A DNA stretch of 64,000 nt, taken from the NCBI GenBank assembly GCA_016188965.1, contig JACPGT010000005.1, forward strand, positions 1 through 64,000. The letters are read 5' to 3'. The translations under genes were made by a program, and so were the position numbers. Source of the stretch: Microcaldota archaeon. Lineage in GTDB: Archaea; Micrarchaeota; Micrarchaeia; Norongarragalinales; Norongarragalinaceae. This document shows positions 25,487-34,329 of this stretch, in pieces; the stretch's first letter is position 1; the number at the start of each line of letters is the position of its first letter. A model generated the notes under the pieces. The model saw only the letters and a program-made list of their open reading frames with translations, was not told the DNA's origin and searched no databases.

Positions 25487-26035
25487 ATGCGAAACGCCGC
25501 GTTTTTCACCCTGCTGGCCGCCATCCTGCTCTTCGGCTGCGTAAGCAACCCAACGCCAGCCCCCGTGCCGACCGTCAGCGTCTTTCTGCCCGCGCCCAGC
25601 GCCACGGCCAGCCCGACGGCATCCGCCACCGCCGTCATCACCGCCATGCCGTCGCCTACCGCAACGCCCACGGACCAAGGACCGCCGTCGGACATCGTCT
25701 ACGCCGATTACGGACAGAAATTCACTCTCATCGAGGGCCAGCGCGCCGTGTTCGAACAAGGCGGAGTCCTGCTTTGGTTCACCAACGTGTCCGACTCGCG
25801 CTGCCCCACCGGCGTGCAATGCATATGGGCCGGAGTCGCCAGCGTCAAGACGAGCATGCAAAGCGGCGCGGCGCAGGCCTCGTTCACCCTCATCGCGGGT
25901 CAGAACGCGACGGCCGTCACGCTCAACGGGCCGAAGTACCTGGCCCGCGTGGAATCCGTCACGCCGTATCCGGCGTACCCGGGCAAGATACCACTGTCGG
26001 ACTATCGCGTGACTTTCACCGTGGTAAAAAAATAA
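25487..26035 (+). CDS. Lipoprotein with Cys-Trp extracellular domain
   Basis: A 182-residue protein with lipobox LLFGC (Cys 18), a Thr/Pro/Ser linker of about 45 residues and a beta-rich domain. That domain contains DSRCPTGVQCIWAGVASVK, a signature I know from uncharacterised secreted bacterial and archaeal domains with paired Cys. It is the first of a run of secreted proteins extending to 29.7 kb. The linker is of the type that is often glycosylated. No function can be assigned. Confidence 0.82.
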   Translation: MRNAAFFTLLAAILLFGCVSNPTPAPVPTVSVFLPAPSATASPTASATAVITAMPSPTATPTDQGPPSDIVYADYGQKFTLIEGQRAVFEQGGVLLWFTNVSDSRCPTGVQCIWAGVASVKTSMQSGAAQASFTLIAGQNATAVTLNGPKYLARVESVTPYPAYPGKIPLSDYRVTFTVVKK

Positions 26036-26086
26036 TCCGAGGGCCAACAGGACAACCTTTTTTAGCCGGCCGACAATTCTGACTGC

Positions 26087-27145
26087 ATGAAAAAAGTACT
26101 CGTCGGGCTAGTACTGCTCGGCGCCATCCTGACGGCCTACGTCCTATTCCTGCCGCCAAAGCCCGTCCTTTACTCCGACACATACTACGGCCAACTCAAG
26201 GCCGCGTGCGCCAACGCGACGGACGCGGCCTGCTGCCAGGCATCTGTCCAACGCATGGAAGCCGGCGGCTACCGATTAGCGGAAAACAAGCAATGCCCCG
26301 AAAGCCTTTCAGCCGACACGCTCAAGTGTCCCGGCAGCTATACCTGGTGCGCGGGCGACGTCACGGGTTCGGCCATTCAATTCCGGGGAAAGACCCTGGC
26401 GCGAGGAGAAAAAATCGTGCTCGCAATGGACCCTTTCGGAAACCATTTCGTCACATTCGTTTCCATGCAAGGCCAAACCGTGACCCTCGAATACCCCGAC
26501 ACGCTGGCTGGAAAACCACCCCACCCCGGGCCCTGCACGCAAGCCGCCGAAAAGACATACCGCCAAGAGTTCGCCGATGGAGACTGCCTGACGACCAATA
26601 CCTGCGACTCCGGAAAAAACGTCTGCTTCAACATCAAGACGGAAGGCACGACAACCACCCTGGATTATGCCGTCACGCAAGGATTCACTGGACTTAACCC
26701 CCCGACACCTACTCCAACCGGCACAGACTGCCCTCAATACAGCCCTACTGCACCGGGGTGGTGCGCCAACGGCACGACATTACCCGGAGAAATCGACGGG
26801 AACGGCTGCCGAGGTCCGCCACGATGCGAAACCAAACCCAAGCCTGAAATGGGCGGTGCTCTGGACACATGGACGCTGACGCAAGGACAAGTGACTCCAG
26901 CTTGCGGCTATTTGATACGCTACAACGGCATTATCCGCGCGCCGGGAACCAAATCCGACTGGTTCCACTCGTTCGACATACTCGACGAATCAACCAACGT
27001 GCTGGAATCCCTATCCACGTGGGGAACGCACGAACACGTGATGCGTTCACAAACGCTCAAAGACCAAACGATCAGCATCATCGTCAAAAACATCGAAGAA
27101 ACTCCACCATACCCCGCCCACGTGGCCATCGACTGCGGCATCTGA
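26087..27145 (+). CDS. Membrane-anchored secreted protein with C-terminal domain shared with 29338-29721
   Basis: A 352-residue protein with an N-terminal signal anchor (KVLVGLVLLGAILTAYVLFL) and a Cys-rich ectodomain (for example DAACCQASVQ and TWCAGDVTG). A short Pro/Thr linker near residue 210 leads to a C-terminal domain of about 85 residues. That domain (ACGYLIRYNGIIRAPGTKSDW, then STWGTHEHVMRSQTLKDQTI and ending in DCGI) is homologous to the whole ectodomain of the lipoprotein at 29.3 kb. Two Cys frame the domain, probably as a disulfide. Function unknown. Confidence 0.78.
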   Translation: MKKVLVGLVLLGAILTAYVLFLPPKPVLYSDTYYGQLKAACANATDAACCQASVQRMEAGGYRLAENKQCPESLSADTLKCPGSYTWCAGDVTGSAIQFRGKTLARGEKIVLAMDPFGNHFVTFVSMQGQTVTLEYPDTLAGKPPHPGPCTQAAEKTYRQEFADGDCLTTNTCDSGKNVCFNIKTEGTTTTLDYAVTQGFTGLNPPTPTPTGTDCPQYSPTAPGWCANGTTLPGEIDGNGCRGPPRCETKPKPEMGGALDTWTLTQGQVTPACGYLIRYNGIIRAPGTKSDWFHSFDILDESTNVLESLSTWGTHEHVMRSQTLKDQTISIIVKNIEETPPYPAHVAIDCGI

Positions 27146-27406
27146 ATTGCCCGCAACGAAATAATAGATCGAGACCAGCGACGCCCAACGGCCTTGAAGA
27201 GAACGCTCCGAAGGTAGCAACGCGGCGGGCGTCTTGAACAGGAACACGAACCCGGCCTTCGACCGAAGAACACCAACAGCTGCGAAGACCATCAAATCAA
27301 ACGGCTCAAAAATACGAGAGCAACGCGCCTCAACATCAAACCGGGCTACACACCCAAACGAAACAACGATACGTAACAATAATAAACGCGAAAAAAATAC
27401 GCGTTA

Positions 27407-29095
27407 GTGGAAAAAACGCCAGACCGCCACTGCCGTCGTGCCCAAGGGACGTTTGAATACGTGCTTCTCTTAGGCGGAAGCCTCCTGACGGTCACGATTG
27501 CGCTCTACGTCCTGACCCAGTCTGGACCCCAAATCGACGACAAGAACACCTGCCTTATCCAAGCCCGCAACGCGCTTACATGCTTCAACACCGACGGAAC
27601 CTTTGACAATACCAAAACATTCACCTACAAGACTCAAACATTGAAATGCGACTGCACGGCCGCATCGGCCGGCGTCCAAAGCCCTACGCTTACGGCAACC
27701 ACAACACCGACTCCAAGCCCGACACCGACGCCCACTCCTTCAGCCACGCCAACACCTACACCAACCGCAACGCCGACGCCAACCCTTACTGCAACTCCTA
27801 GTCCGACTCCCACGACCACCCCCACGCCGTCTCCAACTTCCACGCCAAGCGCAACGCCAACACCTACGCCGCTTCCCACGCCCTGCCCAGGAACCACCAT
27901 CTCGTGCGGACAACCCGGCCAATGCCAAACCTGTCCCAACCCCTCACCCGTAGCCGTATACAGCGCAAACACCTGTCAAGGAAACACGGTGGTAAGAACA
28001 AGAACCGACAACGTCGCCTACTGCAGCTACAACACCTGCGGCATAAAACAATCAATCCCAACCACCGAAACAATCCAAACCTGCACGGCCGCCCAATCAC
28101 CAACCTACAGCACAAACCACTGCACCGGAACCAGTCTCTACCGGACAAAAACCACCTACACCCCGACCTGCACCAACGGCGCCTGCAGCCAAACCCAAAC
28201 AAACACTGAAGACCTCGTGCAAAACCGCCCGGCACCAAACCCCGCATACACCTCCGGCCCCAACACCTGTCAAGGAAACACGGTGGTAAGAACAAGAACC
28301 GACAACGTCGCCTACTGCAGCTACAACACCTGCGGCATAAAACAATCAATCCCAACCACCGAAACAATCCAAACCTGCATAGCCCCCGCAACCTGCCAAA
28401 ATGGCGCCTGCGTTAGCCCCGCCATAACCGGCTGTCACATAGTACCACAAACAAGCACGTGGAACTATGGCTCCGAAGGATTTGCCACAGCACAATGCCC
28501 ATCTGGCGAGTCTGCTATCGGTGGAGGCGGATACTGCAACCCATCCGGGCTATATTCAAGCACGCCTTCTGCCACGGCCTACACAACCCACTGCTTCTGG
28601 GGAACGGCATACGCGAGCGCGGTGTGTTGCAAGGTTAATTCGCCAGCGTCGGTGAGAATTGTGTTAGGCGCTTCGGGCGCGTCAAGCCAAGCGTCCTGCC
28701 AGCCGAACGAAAAACTAACCGGAGGCGGAGGCGCATGCTCCGGATTGACGAACCAAGGGCTCTACCAGATAGAACCCTCGGGCAACGTGTTCACTGCGGC
28801 ATGCCAAAACGGCAACGCGATAGCTTATGCGGTCTGCTTAAACAACGCCGGCTCGACTAACATACAGCAATATACCGCAACCGGGAGCGGGAGCGCGACC
28901 GCCAACTGCGGCACAGGAACAATAACAGGCGGCGGCGGGGCTGGCCCCACAGACAAGTCAAACCCGTACATGACAACCAACTTATACAATTTGGAGATAG
29001 CGAACCCAATAACCAACGGGTTCAGCGTGCGCCGGTCAAACCCGCAATTGTCTGCGCCGCCTGTCAGAGCGGTCGCAATCTGCGCCACGCCCTGA
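27407..29095 (+). CDS. Pilin-like secreted protein with class III signal peptide, Thr/Pro linker and Cys-rich repeats
   Basis: A 562-residue protein. Its start RRAQGTFEYVLLLGGSLLTV is a class III (type IV pilin-like) signal, with predicted cleavage before Gln-Gly and an assembly helix after it. Then come about 60 residues of Thr/Pro/Ser repeats, a Cys-rich region containing two copies of a 39-residue block, and three C-terminal repeats of about 70 residues each marked by GGGG and paired Cys. The layout suggests a surface filament subunit or pilus-tip adhesin. The Tad-like motor at 50-53 kb could export it, which is inference. Confidence 0.8.
   Translation: MEKTPDRHCRRAQGTFEYVLLLGGSLLTVTIALYVLTQSGPQIDDKNTCLIQARNALTCFNTDGTFDNTKTFTYKTQTLKCDCTAASAGVQSPTLTATTTPTPSPTPTPTPSATPTPTPTATPTPTLTATPSPTPTTTPTPSPTSTPSATPTPTPLPTPCPGTTISCGQPGQCQTCPNPSPVAVYSANTCQGNTVVRTRTDNVAYCSYNTCGIKQSIPTTETIQTCTAAQSPTYSTNHCTGTSLYRTKTTYTPTCTNGACSQTQTNTEDLVQNRPAPNPAYTSGPNTCQGNTVVRTRTDNVAYCSYNTCGIKQSIPTTETIQTCIAPATCQNGACVSPAITGCHIVPQTSTWNYGSEGFATAQCPSGESAIGGGGYCNPSGLYSSTPSATAYTTHCFWGTAYASAVCCKVNSPASVRIVLGASGASSQASCQPNEKLTGGGGACSGLTNQGLYQIEPSGNVFTAACQNGNAIAYAVCLNNAGSTNIQQYTATGSGSATANCGTGTITGGGGAGPTDKSNPYMTTNLYNLEIANPITNGFSVRRSNPQLSAPPVRAVAICATP
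27968..28085 (+). repeat. Perfect 118-bp direct repeat, copy 1
   Basis: This segment is identical at every base to 28262-28379, 294 bp downstream in the same frame of the pilin-like gene. It encodes a Cys-containing block beginning NTCQGNTVVRTRTDN. Identity extends to synonymous sites, which points to a very recent duplication or ongoing gene conversion. Confidence 0.95.
28262..28379 (+). repeat. Perfect 118-bp direct repeat, copy 2
   Basis: Second copy of the repeat at 27968-28085. The segment between the copies encodes a diverged version of the same Cys block (HCTGTSLYRTKTTYTPTCTN), so three related blocks exist, two of them identical in DNA. Confidence 0.95.
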
Positions 29096-29337
29096 ACCGA
29101 GCTGCCGTCAAAAAAAAACCCTGCTTGAAAAACGAAAGAATAAGACAAACTAATCAAAAACAAGGGCAACCCAAAAAAACAAGGCCGCCAATAAAAAAAA
29201 CAACTTCCACCATACAGCCCGAAAAACCGTCACTTCAAAAACCACGCAACGGCCTTTTCCAAACCAACAATCGAAAACGCATAACCACGAAACGCCTAAA
29301 ACAAAGCCTTTTACACACGATCGACTTTTCTGGATAT

Positions 29338-29721
29338 ATGAAAAAATGGCTCATCAGCAGCCTCATCATCTCCGTGATTCTCGCCGGCTGCGCATATCCG
29401 CCCTCAAACGGGCCTGTCGGAAATAACTCCATCGCCGACGCGCCCACGGCAGTCACCATGGCCCAAGGAGAACGAGCCGACGCTTGCGGCTATACCATCT
29501 ATTTGGCGAAGTTGACGGGTGCGGCGGGAACCCGTTCGGACTGGATGCACCAATTCGAAATCCAACGCGCCGGCGGCGAAGTCGTCGACACGCTGACGAG
29601 CTGGGGCAACGAAGAGCACGAATTGCAGTCCCAAAAAGCCCAAAACGTGCGCATCATCGTCAAAAGCATTCAAGACACGCCGACGCTTCAAGCCGACGTC
29701 GTGTTCGACTGCAACCGCTGA
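29338..29721 (+). CDS. Small lipoprotein made of the shared ACGY domain
   Basis: A 127-residue lipoprotein (signal MKKWLISSLIISVILAGC, Cys 18). Its ectodomain (ADACGYTIYLAKLTGAAGTR, then SDWMHQFEIQ, TSWGNEEHELQSQKAQNVRI and ending in DCNR) aligns along its length with the C-terminal domain of the protein at 26.1-27.1 kb. The open frame extends upstream to 29125, but that part is Lys/Asn-rich without signal character, so ATG 29338 is used. It may be a cell-anchored partner or paralogue. Function unknown. Confidence 0.8.
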   Translation: MKKWLISSLIISVILAGCAYPPSNGPVGNNSIADAPTAVTMAQGERADACGYTIYLAKLTGAAGTRSDWMHQFEIQRAGGEVVDTLTSWGNEEHELQSQKAQNVRIIVKSIQDTPTLQADVVFDCNR

Positions 29722-29733
29722 CGACTGAAAAAA

Positions 29734-30048
29734 TCAAAAACGATACAACTTCTTGTGAAAATCCACCACTTTGCCGTTGCGAACGTGCACGCCTTCTTTT
29801 TCCAAGAGGGCTATCTTCCTCTTCACGCCGTAAGCGAAGCCTCCAAGCGAGCCGTCCGAACAGACCACGCGGTGGCAAGGAACGGTGCAATCACCAGACA
29901 CAAAGTCATACGTGTTCGAATTCAACGCTTGGCCCACGGCGCGGAACGCCTTGGACTTCAACGCACTTGCAATCGCGCCATACGTGGTGACGCGGCCGGA
30001 AGGCACGCGGGCGCACAACGCAAGGACGCGAGAGGAAAAAGACGCCAT
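29734..30048 (-). CDS. ogt: O6-alkylguanine-DNA alkyltransferase, C-terminal-domain type
   Basis: A 104-residue protein that is only the DNA-binding and catalytic domain. It has the helix-turn-helix VPSGRVTTYGAIASALKSKA, the acceptor Cys in PCHRV, and GGFAYGVKRKIALLEKEGV. The Cys is retained, so it could repair O6-alkylguanine by suicidal transfer, unlike alkyltransferase-like proteins that replace it. Normal enzymes are about 150-180 residues with an N-terminal domain that is absent here. It is convergent with the preceding lipoprotein gene. Confidence 0.88.
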   Translation of the reverse strand: MASFSSRVLALCARVPSGRVTTYGAIASALKSKAFRAVGQALNSNTYDFVSGDCTVPCHRVVCSDGSLGGFAYGVKRKIALLEKEGVHVRNGKVVDFHKKLYRF

Positions 30049-30101
30049 ACACGAGCCTACGCAACGGCCAGTTAAAATAGCTCGCCGCAGTCAAGACACG
30101 C

Positions 30102-30404
30102 ATGGCAGGGCAATACCGCGGACCGACGTTCCTGGAACACCTCTACGGGCGGCAATGCCAACTGCACAGCGGCATCAAGACGAAAAGCCTGCCGCATGCG
30201 CTGGCCATCCTAACGGACAAGCGCGTCGTCAGCTTCGAAAACGCCAAAATTATCCTCGAACAGCACGCGGATGAACTGGTGAAAACGGATTTGAAGAACC
30301 CGTTCGCCCACCTGCACGAAAAGCTCACGCGTTCTCGTCGGAAGAAAAAATTCGACGAACTGATGGGCCAATACTCCATCCACATGGCCCTCCAAAGCAA
30401 ATAG
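30102..30404 (+). CDS. Small hypothetical protein
   Basis: A 100-residue soluble, basic protein with mostly helical character (FLEHLYGRQCQLHSGIKTKS and LVKTDLKNPFAHLHEKLTR). It sits between the alkyltransferase gene and the 3' end of the 23S gene, convergent with the latter. No family recognised. The 30405-30532 gap holds only a TTCCAAA/TTTGGAA hairpin and the 3' side of the 23S processing stem. Confidence 0.55.
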   Translation: MAGQYRGPTFLEHLYGRQCQLHSGIKTKSLPHALAILTDKRVVSFENAKIILEQHADELVKTDLKNPFAHLHEKLTRSRRKKKFDELMGQYSIHMALQSK

Positions 30405-30746
30405 GACGATGCTCCGCTCGGCCTTCCAAAAGAAAAAGAATTTGGAATGCAAGCGCGGAAAAAGTGTATTTTTCGAGCGGTTGTAGGAGAGAACGAGATT
30501 CACAAACGGCGTTAGTGCCACGAGGAATCAAAAGTTGGCCTTTAGTAACGGTTCGCTGAAACCATCGCTTGCGCTTTGGCCGTACACGTCCGTCCTATCA
30601 AACCCGTCTGCTACGGGCGACCTAAGCAGTCTCGTTTTGGGAATGGCTTCGCCCTTAGATGCTTTCAGGACTTATCCAAAAGCGCGTAGCTACCCGGCGT
30701 CCTTGTAAAGAACCGGTAAACCAGAGGCGCCGATTCCCCGTTCATC

Positions 30747-30925
30747 GAGTAGAAAATTCCACCCGTAAACGGAAAATGTAAAGTTCCATCTCTCTTAAGC
30801 CGTTTCCTCCAAAGCTGAACTCCGCACGACTGTTGACATTCTTTCATCCAATAAAGTCGGAATGCCATCCGTCGGCGTATCAAAACAACGCGTTAGGAAA
30901 ACGCGTGCCGCCTTGTAGAAAACGT
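30747..30925 (-). other. About 179-nt insertion inside the 23S sarcin-ricin loop
   Basis: Reading the minus strand, the H95 5' strand GGTTCCCTAAGTAC is normal, but the invariant continuation GAGAGGAAC does not follow. Instead about 179 nt intervene before GATGAACGGGGAATC, which completes the H95 stem and leads into the normal 3' domain. The insert is AT-rich, has no ORF of note and lacks the group I elements found in the other two introns. It contains a CGCG hairpin and a CCG TTTA CGG hairpin, and TTTTCTAC occurs near both edges. No single cut restores a perfect canonical loop, so exact borders are uncertain. Confidence 0.7.
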
Positions 30926-31648
30926 GTACTTAGGGAACCTTACCCTCAGACTGCAATGCACTCCTAGGAGATGCCACCGAACTGTCTCGCAACGTTCTGA
31001 ACCCAACTAACGTGGGTCTTTAATGGATGAACAACCCAACCCTTGGCGGCTCCTGCACCGCCAGGATGACCCGAGCCGATAGCGATGTACCAAACCGCGT
31101 GGTCGATATGAACTCTCGCACGCGACAAGCCTGTTACCCCCGGGGTAGCTTGTCTGTCAGAACAGGGTCCCATCAACGGACACACTGTTGTTCGTTAAGC
31201 CCCACTTTCGTGCCGGCGACCCATTTTGTTAAGATCACCATCAGTCCGACGTTTGTCTTTAACCCTCTACATCCGATTTCTGACCGGATTGAGTCGAACT
31301 TTGGGCGCCTTTGTTATTTTATCGAAGGCGTACCGCCCCAGTCAAACCGCCCACCTGCCGCTGTCCTCTCCAGAAGGAGAGTAAGCAACGCAGTCAAAAA
31401 ATAGCAGTGTCACACTTTCGCCTATTCGGCCCCCGGAAGGACCGACATGACGGCTCCTGCTTACGCTTTGATCCTCCAACCGTGTCACAACAACAGGCTG
31501 CGGTTAAGCTCCACGGGGTCTTCGTTTCCCCCTAGGAATCCCCGGCATGTTCACCGAGTAGTAGGTTCACCAGGTTCAAGACAGGGACAGTGGGACGCGC
31601 GTTACGCCATTCATGCAAGCCGCCAATTAAGCGGCGAGGTATTACGCT

Positions 31649-32390
31649 CAATTTGTTACTCATCCTAAAAAGCGGATGGAACGGGCCATTTCTGCCCATT
31701 TCCGACACATCGCTGTGCGGATCGGACTATATCTTCAACGCTTCAGCGAAACCGATGGTCCTTACGACCATCGGCAACCACCGTTGCGTTGTCTAGCGTA
31801 TAGTCTCTGAGGATTCTAGATACGCTGGAACGGGTTTACGATTCATCATGGAGATGATGCGAGCGATTTGGTCCAATCCTTCTTGAGTCAAATGCCGTTT
31901 TTCATTCATCATAGAGATGACCTCGGCAAACAATTCGAAGTTTTTCCGCTTCGACGTCTGCAAAGGATGGCGTTGAAAAAACCGAATCAAATGATTCAGA
32001 TTTTCCAAGCCGCGAACGCGAAACTCTTTGCGGTCACCGTTGTTGACGGTAACCGTCCCGAATCCGAAATAATCCCGGATTCGGAAAAGCACGCGTTCGT
32101 CCCGTTGATGTTGAACGACACGAAACTCTGGAAGAACGGTCCAGCCCAAAGTCATTTTCTCCAGCCGGTTAAGACTGATGTGAAAACAACCTTCTCCATC
32201 GACAAATCCCACGATCCAAGACGGATCTAGCCTTTCCTGCTGATTGCCTGCACTCATCGCGTTGTCACCAACGACCATAGACCGAATCCGAACTTTTTAA
32301 GGCTCGGACACGTCGTGGCCGGTGGTAGCGTGAGATTCTACCAGGGTTTCCAGCATATAGCTAGATTTTACTAAGGCAAGCTTTTGGTTT
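31649..32390 (-). mobile_element. Group I intron in 23S rRNA (helix 69-71 site)
   Basis: A 742-nt insertion splits CTTAAGGT from AGCGTAATACC. The 5' exon ends in U and the intron ends in G, as group I splicing requires. In order along the minus strand are a P-like TATATGCTGGAAACCC (about 32345-32360), a Q-like GGCAATCAGCAGGAAA (about 32233-32248), an R-like CTCAGAGACTATACGC (about 31797-31812) and an S-like AAGATATAGTCC (about 31727-31738). A LAGLIDADG gene lies between Q and R. The site lies in the conserved region also used by I-PpoI-type introns. Archaeal rRNA introns are usually the bulge-helix-bulge type, which lack these elements. Confidence 0.85.
31793..32257 (-). CDS. LAGLIDADG homing endonuclease, single motif
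   Basis: A 154-residue protein with one LAGLIDADG helix, WIVGFVDGEGCFHISL, so it should act as a homodimer like I-CreI. Its metal-binding Asp and Glu are present. The ATG at 32257 lies just before the intron Q element, so the first codons (MSAGNQQERL) are read from catalytic-core sequence, and the last codons overlap the R element. ATG 32278 is an alternative. It would cut intronless 23S genes to drive intron homing. Confidence 0.88.
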   Translation of the reverse strand: MSAGNQQERLDPSWIVGFVDGEGCFHISLNRLEKMTLGWTVLPEFRVVQHQRDERVLFRIRDYFGFGTVTVNNGDRKEFRVRGLENLNHLIRFFQRHPLQTSKRKNFELFAEVISMMNEKRHLTQEGLDQIARIISMMNRKPVPAYLESSETIR

Positions 32391-34329
32391 ACCTTAAGAG
32401 AGTCAGAGTTACTCCCGCTCTTTACCAGTCCTTCGCTCCCTTGAAAAGGAGTTTGAGATACTAGCAGTGAGCAGGCGTCGGCCTCTGTACACAGCGTTTC
32501 CACGTCGCAGAGACCTATGTTTTTGGTAAACAGTCGACGTCCCCTTGTTACTGAGACCTACGAATCCTCCAAAGATAAATCTCGGGAAAAAACGTAGGCA
32601 CCCCTTATACCGAAGGCACGGGGCTAACTTGCCGATTTCCCTTGTCTTGATTCTCCTGACACGCCTTAGCTTTTTCTGCTAGGGGCACCTGTACTGGTTC
32701 TTGGTACGGACACACTCGATCGAATACGCACCCTTTTCATGGACTTTGGGATTCAAACCAACCTTGCGGCCATTCGCCACTTGCGCCAATGCTCCTCGCA
32801 ATGAGACTTCTCGGCGGTATTTGGCTTGGACAGAATACATCTGCTGGATTTATCCCCAAGCGTCGGATGCGTACCTTGCGTTGCCGCGTCTACGAATGTG
32901 GTAGGCGAATGTTAACGCCTTTCCCTTTCCCCTACACGGTTACGTTACGGGTTAGGACCGACTGACTCTGGGCCGACAAACGTTGCCCAGAAACCCTTGC
33001 CCTTCCGGCGTCCAGGATTCTCACCTGGAATAGCTGCTACTAGCACCAAGATCTTCATTACAACCCGGTCCACAGGAACTCACGCCCCTGCTTCGACCCC
33101 GGCTGTACGCCCATCTACTCAATTTGTGTCCCTTCGGACACATTGCCCACGTATCGGTGAATGGCTTGAGTCCCGACAGTTTACGATGCTCTGAATCTCA
33201 ATGGATCCGCTGTTACGCGTTGTTTAAAGGATGGCAGCTTCTGTTCCTACCTCTCCACTGTCTACGATTCGAAACATCTTGAGTTTACACTTAGCCATTA
33301 CTTTGGGACCTTAACGTGAGTACGGGTCGTTCCCCCCTCGGGACGCGCGCTTAACTCGCGCCCCCAACTCCCACCGTCTACGGCGGCATGAACTTCGGAG
33401 TTTGACAAGGTGGTGAGGGATTTCTCCCCCGCTCCACCAAATCGGTGGCTCTACATCATGCCAACCTCGGGTGAGGCTGAACTGCGGTTCACTTCGATGG
33501 GAACCCGCTATCGCCAAGCTCGAATGACCTATCATAGACCAATACGGGTGACGGGCTTTCACCATCCGGATGGACGGCTGCACCCTGCTCGCGCTTAGAT
33601 CGCTTTGGCTTCGGGTCTTAAGACAGTGACTTGCCGCCCATGAAGACGGCATCCCTGGGTCCTTGCGGACTTGCGGATTTTTGCTTTCGCTGTGCGCAAT
33701 GCTCGCCACGGCCTTAAACTCCTTGGCCCTTGCTTCAAGAAGAATGACGCAACCCTGTTGCCCTTGCGGGCCCTTTGGGGCCGCGTCTTCGCTGTCACCA
33801 TTCAATTTCAGGCACTTTGAACTGCCCTTTCGGGCTGCTTTTCAGTTTTCCCTCGCGGTACGTCTGTTCGCTATCGGTCTTGGGGTATATTTAGCGTTGG
33901 AAGTTAATACTCCCGACTTTATGTGCCCAAACCAGGACACACTACTCTGGAACGTCCTCCACGCCTGCACTTCTTCGCCTACCGGGCTATCACCGTCTAT
34001 GACGGAGTTTTCCAACTCACTTCAGCTCGAAGACCTGCGCTAAAAAGAACGCCCAAACACCACATCTCTACCTGCCTTGCGGCAGGGATTCGGTTTGCGC
34101 TGATCCACTTTCGGTCGCCCTACTGATGGAATCTCGTTGATTTCTTTTCCTCCTCCTACTAAGATATTTCAATTCAGAGGGTTTCCGCCTCTCTCGAGGC
34201 AATTCGGGGATCCCCGGTTCGCAGGATGCATGCTCCTCGCCGGGGCTTATCGCAGCTTGCCACGCCCTTCTTCGGTACCCAAGCCCAACCATCCACTGAA
34301 TGGTGTGTAGCTTTACTACTCCTCGTGAA

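Larger units (their letters stand above)
30533..34320 (-). rRNA. 23S ribosomal RNA (interrupted)
   Basis: The minus strand matches archaeal 23S rRNA throughout. Landmarks are the 5' region CTGCGATAAGCCCCGG near 34250, the helix 69-71 CTTAAGGT/AGCG motif split by an intron, the central-loop region near 31150 and the 3' end near 30535. Ends are approximate, within about 10 nt. Without the 742-nt intron and the roughly 180-nt sarcin-ricin insertion the length is about 2.87 kb, normal for archaea. A flanking inverted repeat near 30515 and 34330 would form the processing stem. No 5S gene follows. Confidence 0.95.

Noticed and set aside
27047-27379. 110-residue minus-strand ORF in the 27.1-27.4 kb gap
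   Set aside because: Half of it is antisense to the preceding gene, and the rest has no coherent helix or domain. The gap otherwise shows nothing I can support.
30665-30883. Small ORF within the sarcin-ricin insertion as an intron-encoded protein
   Set aside because: It extends through conserved rRNA exon sequence and shows no endonuclease motif. It is probably chance.
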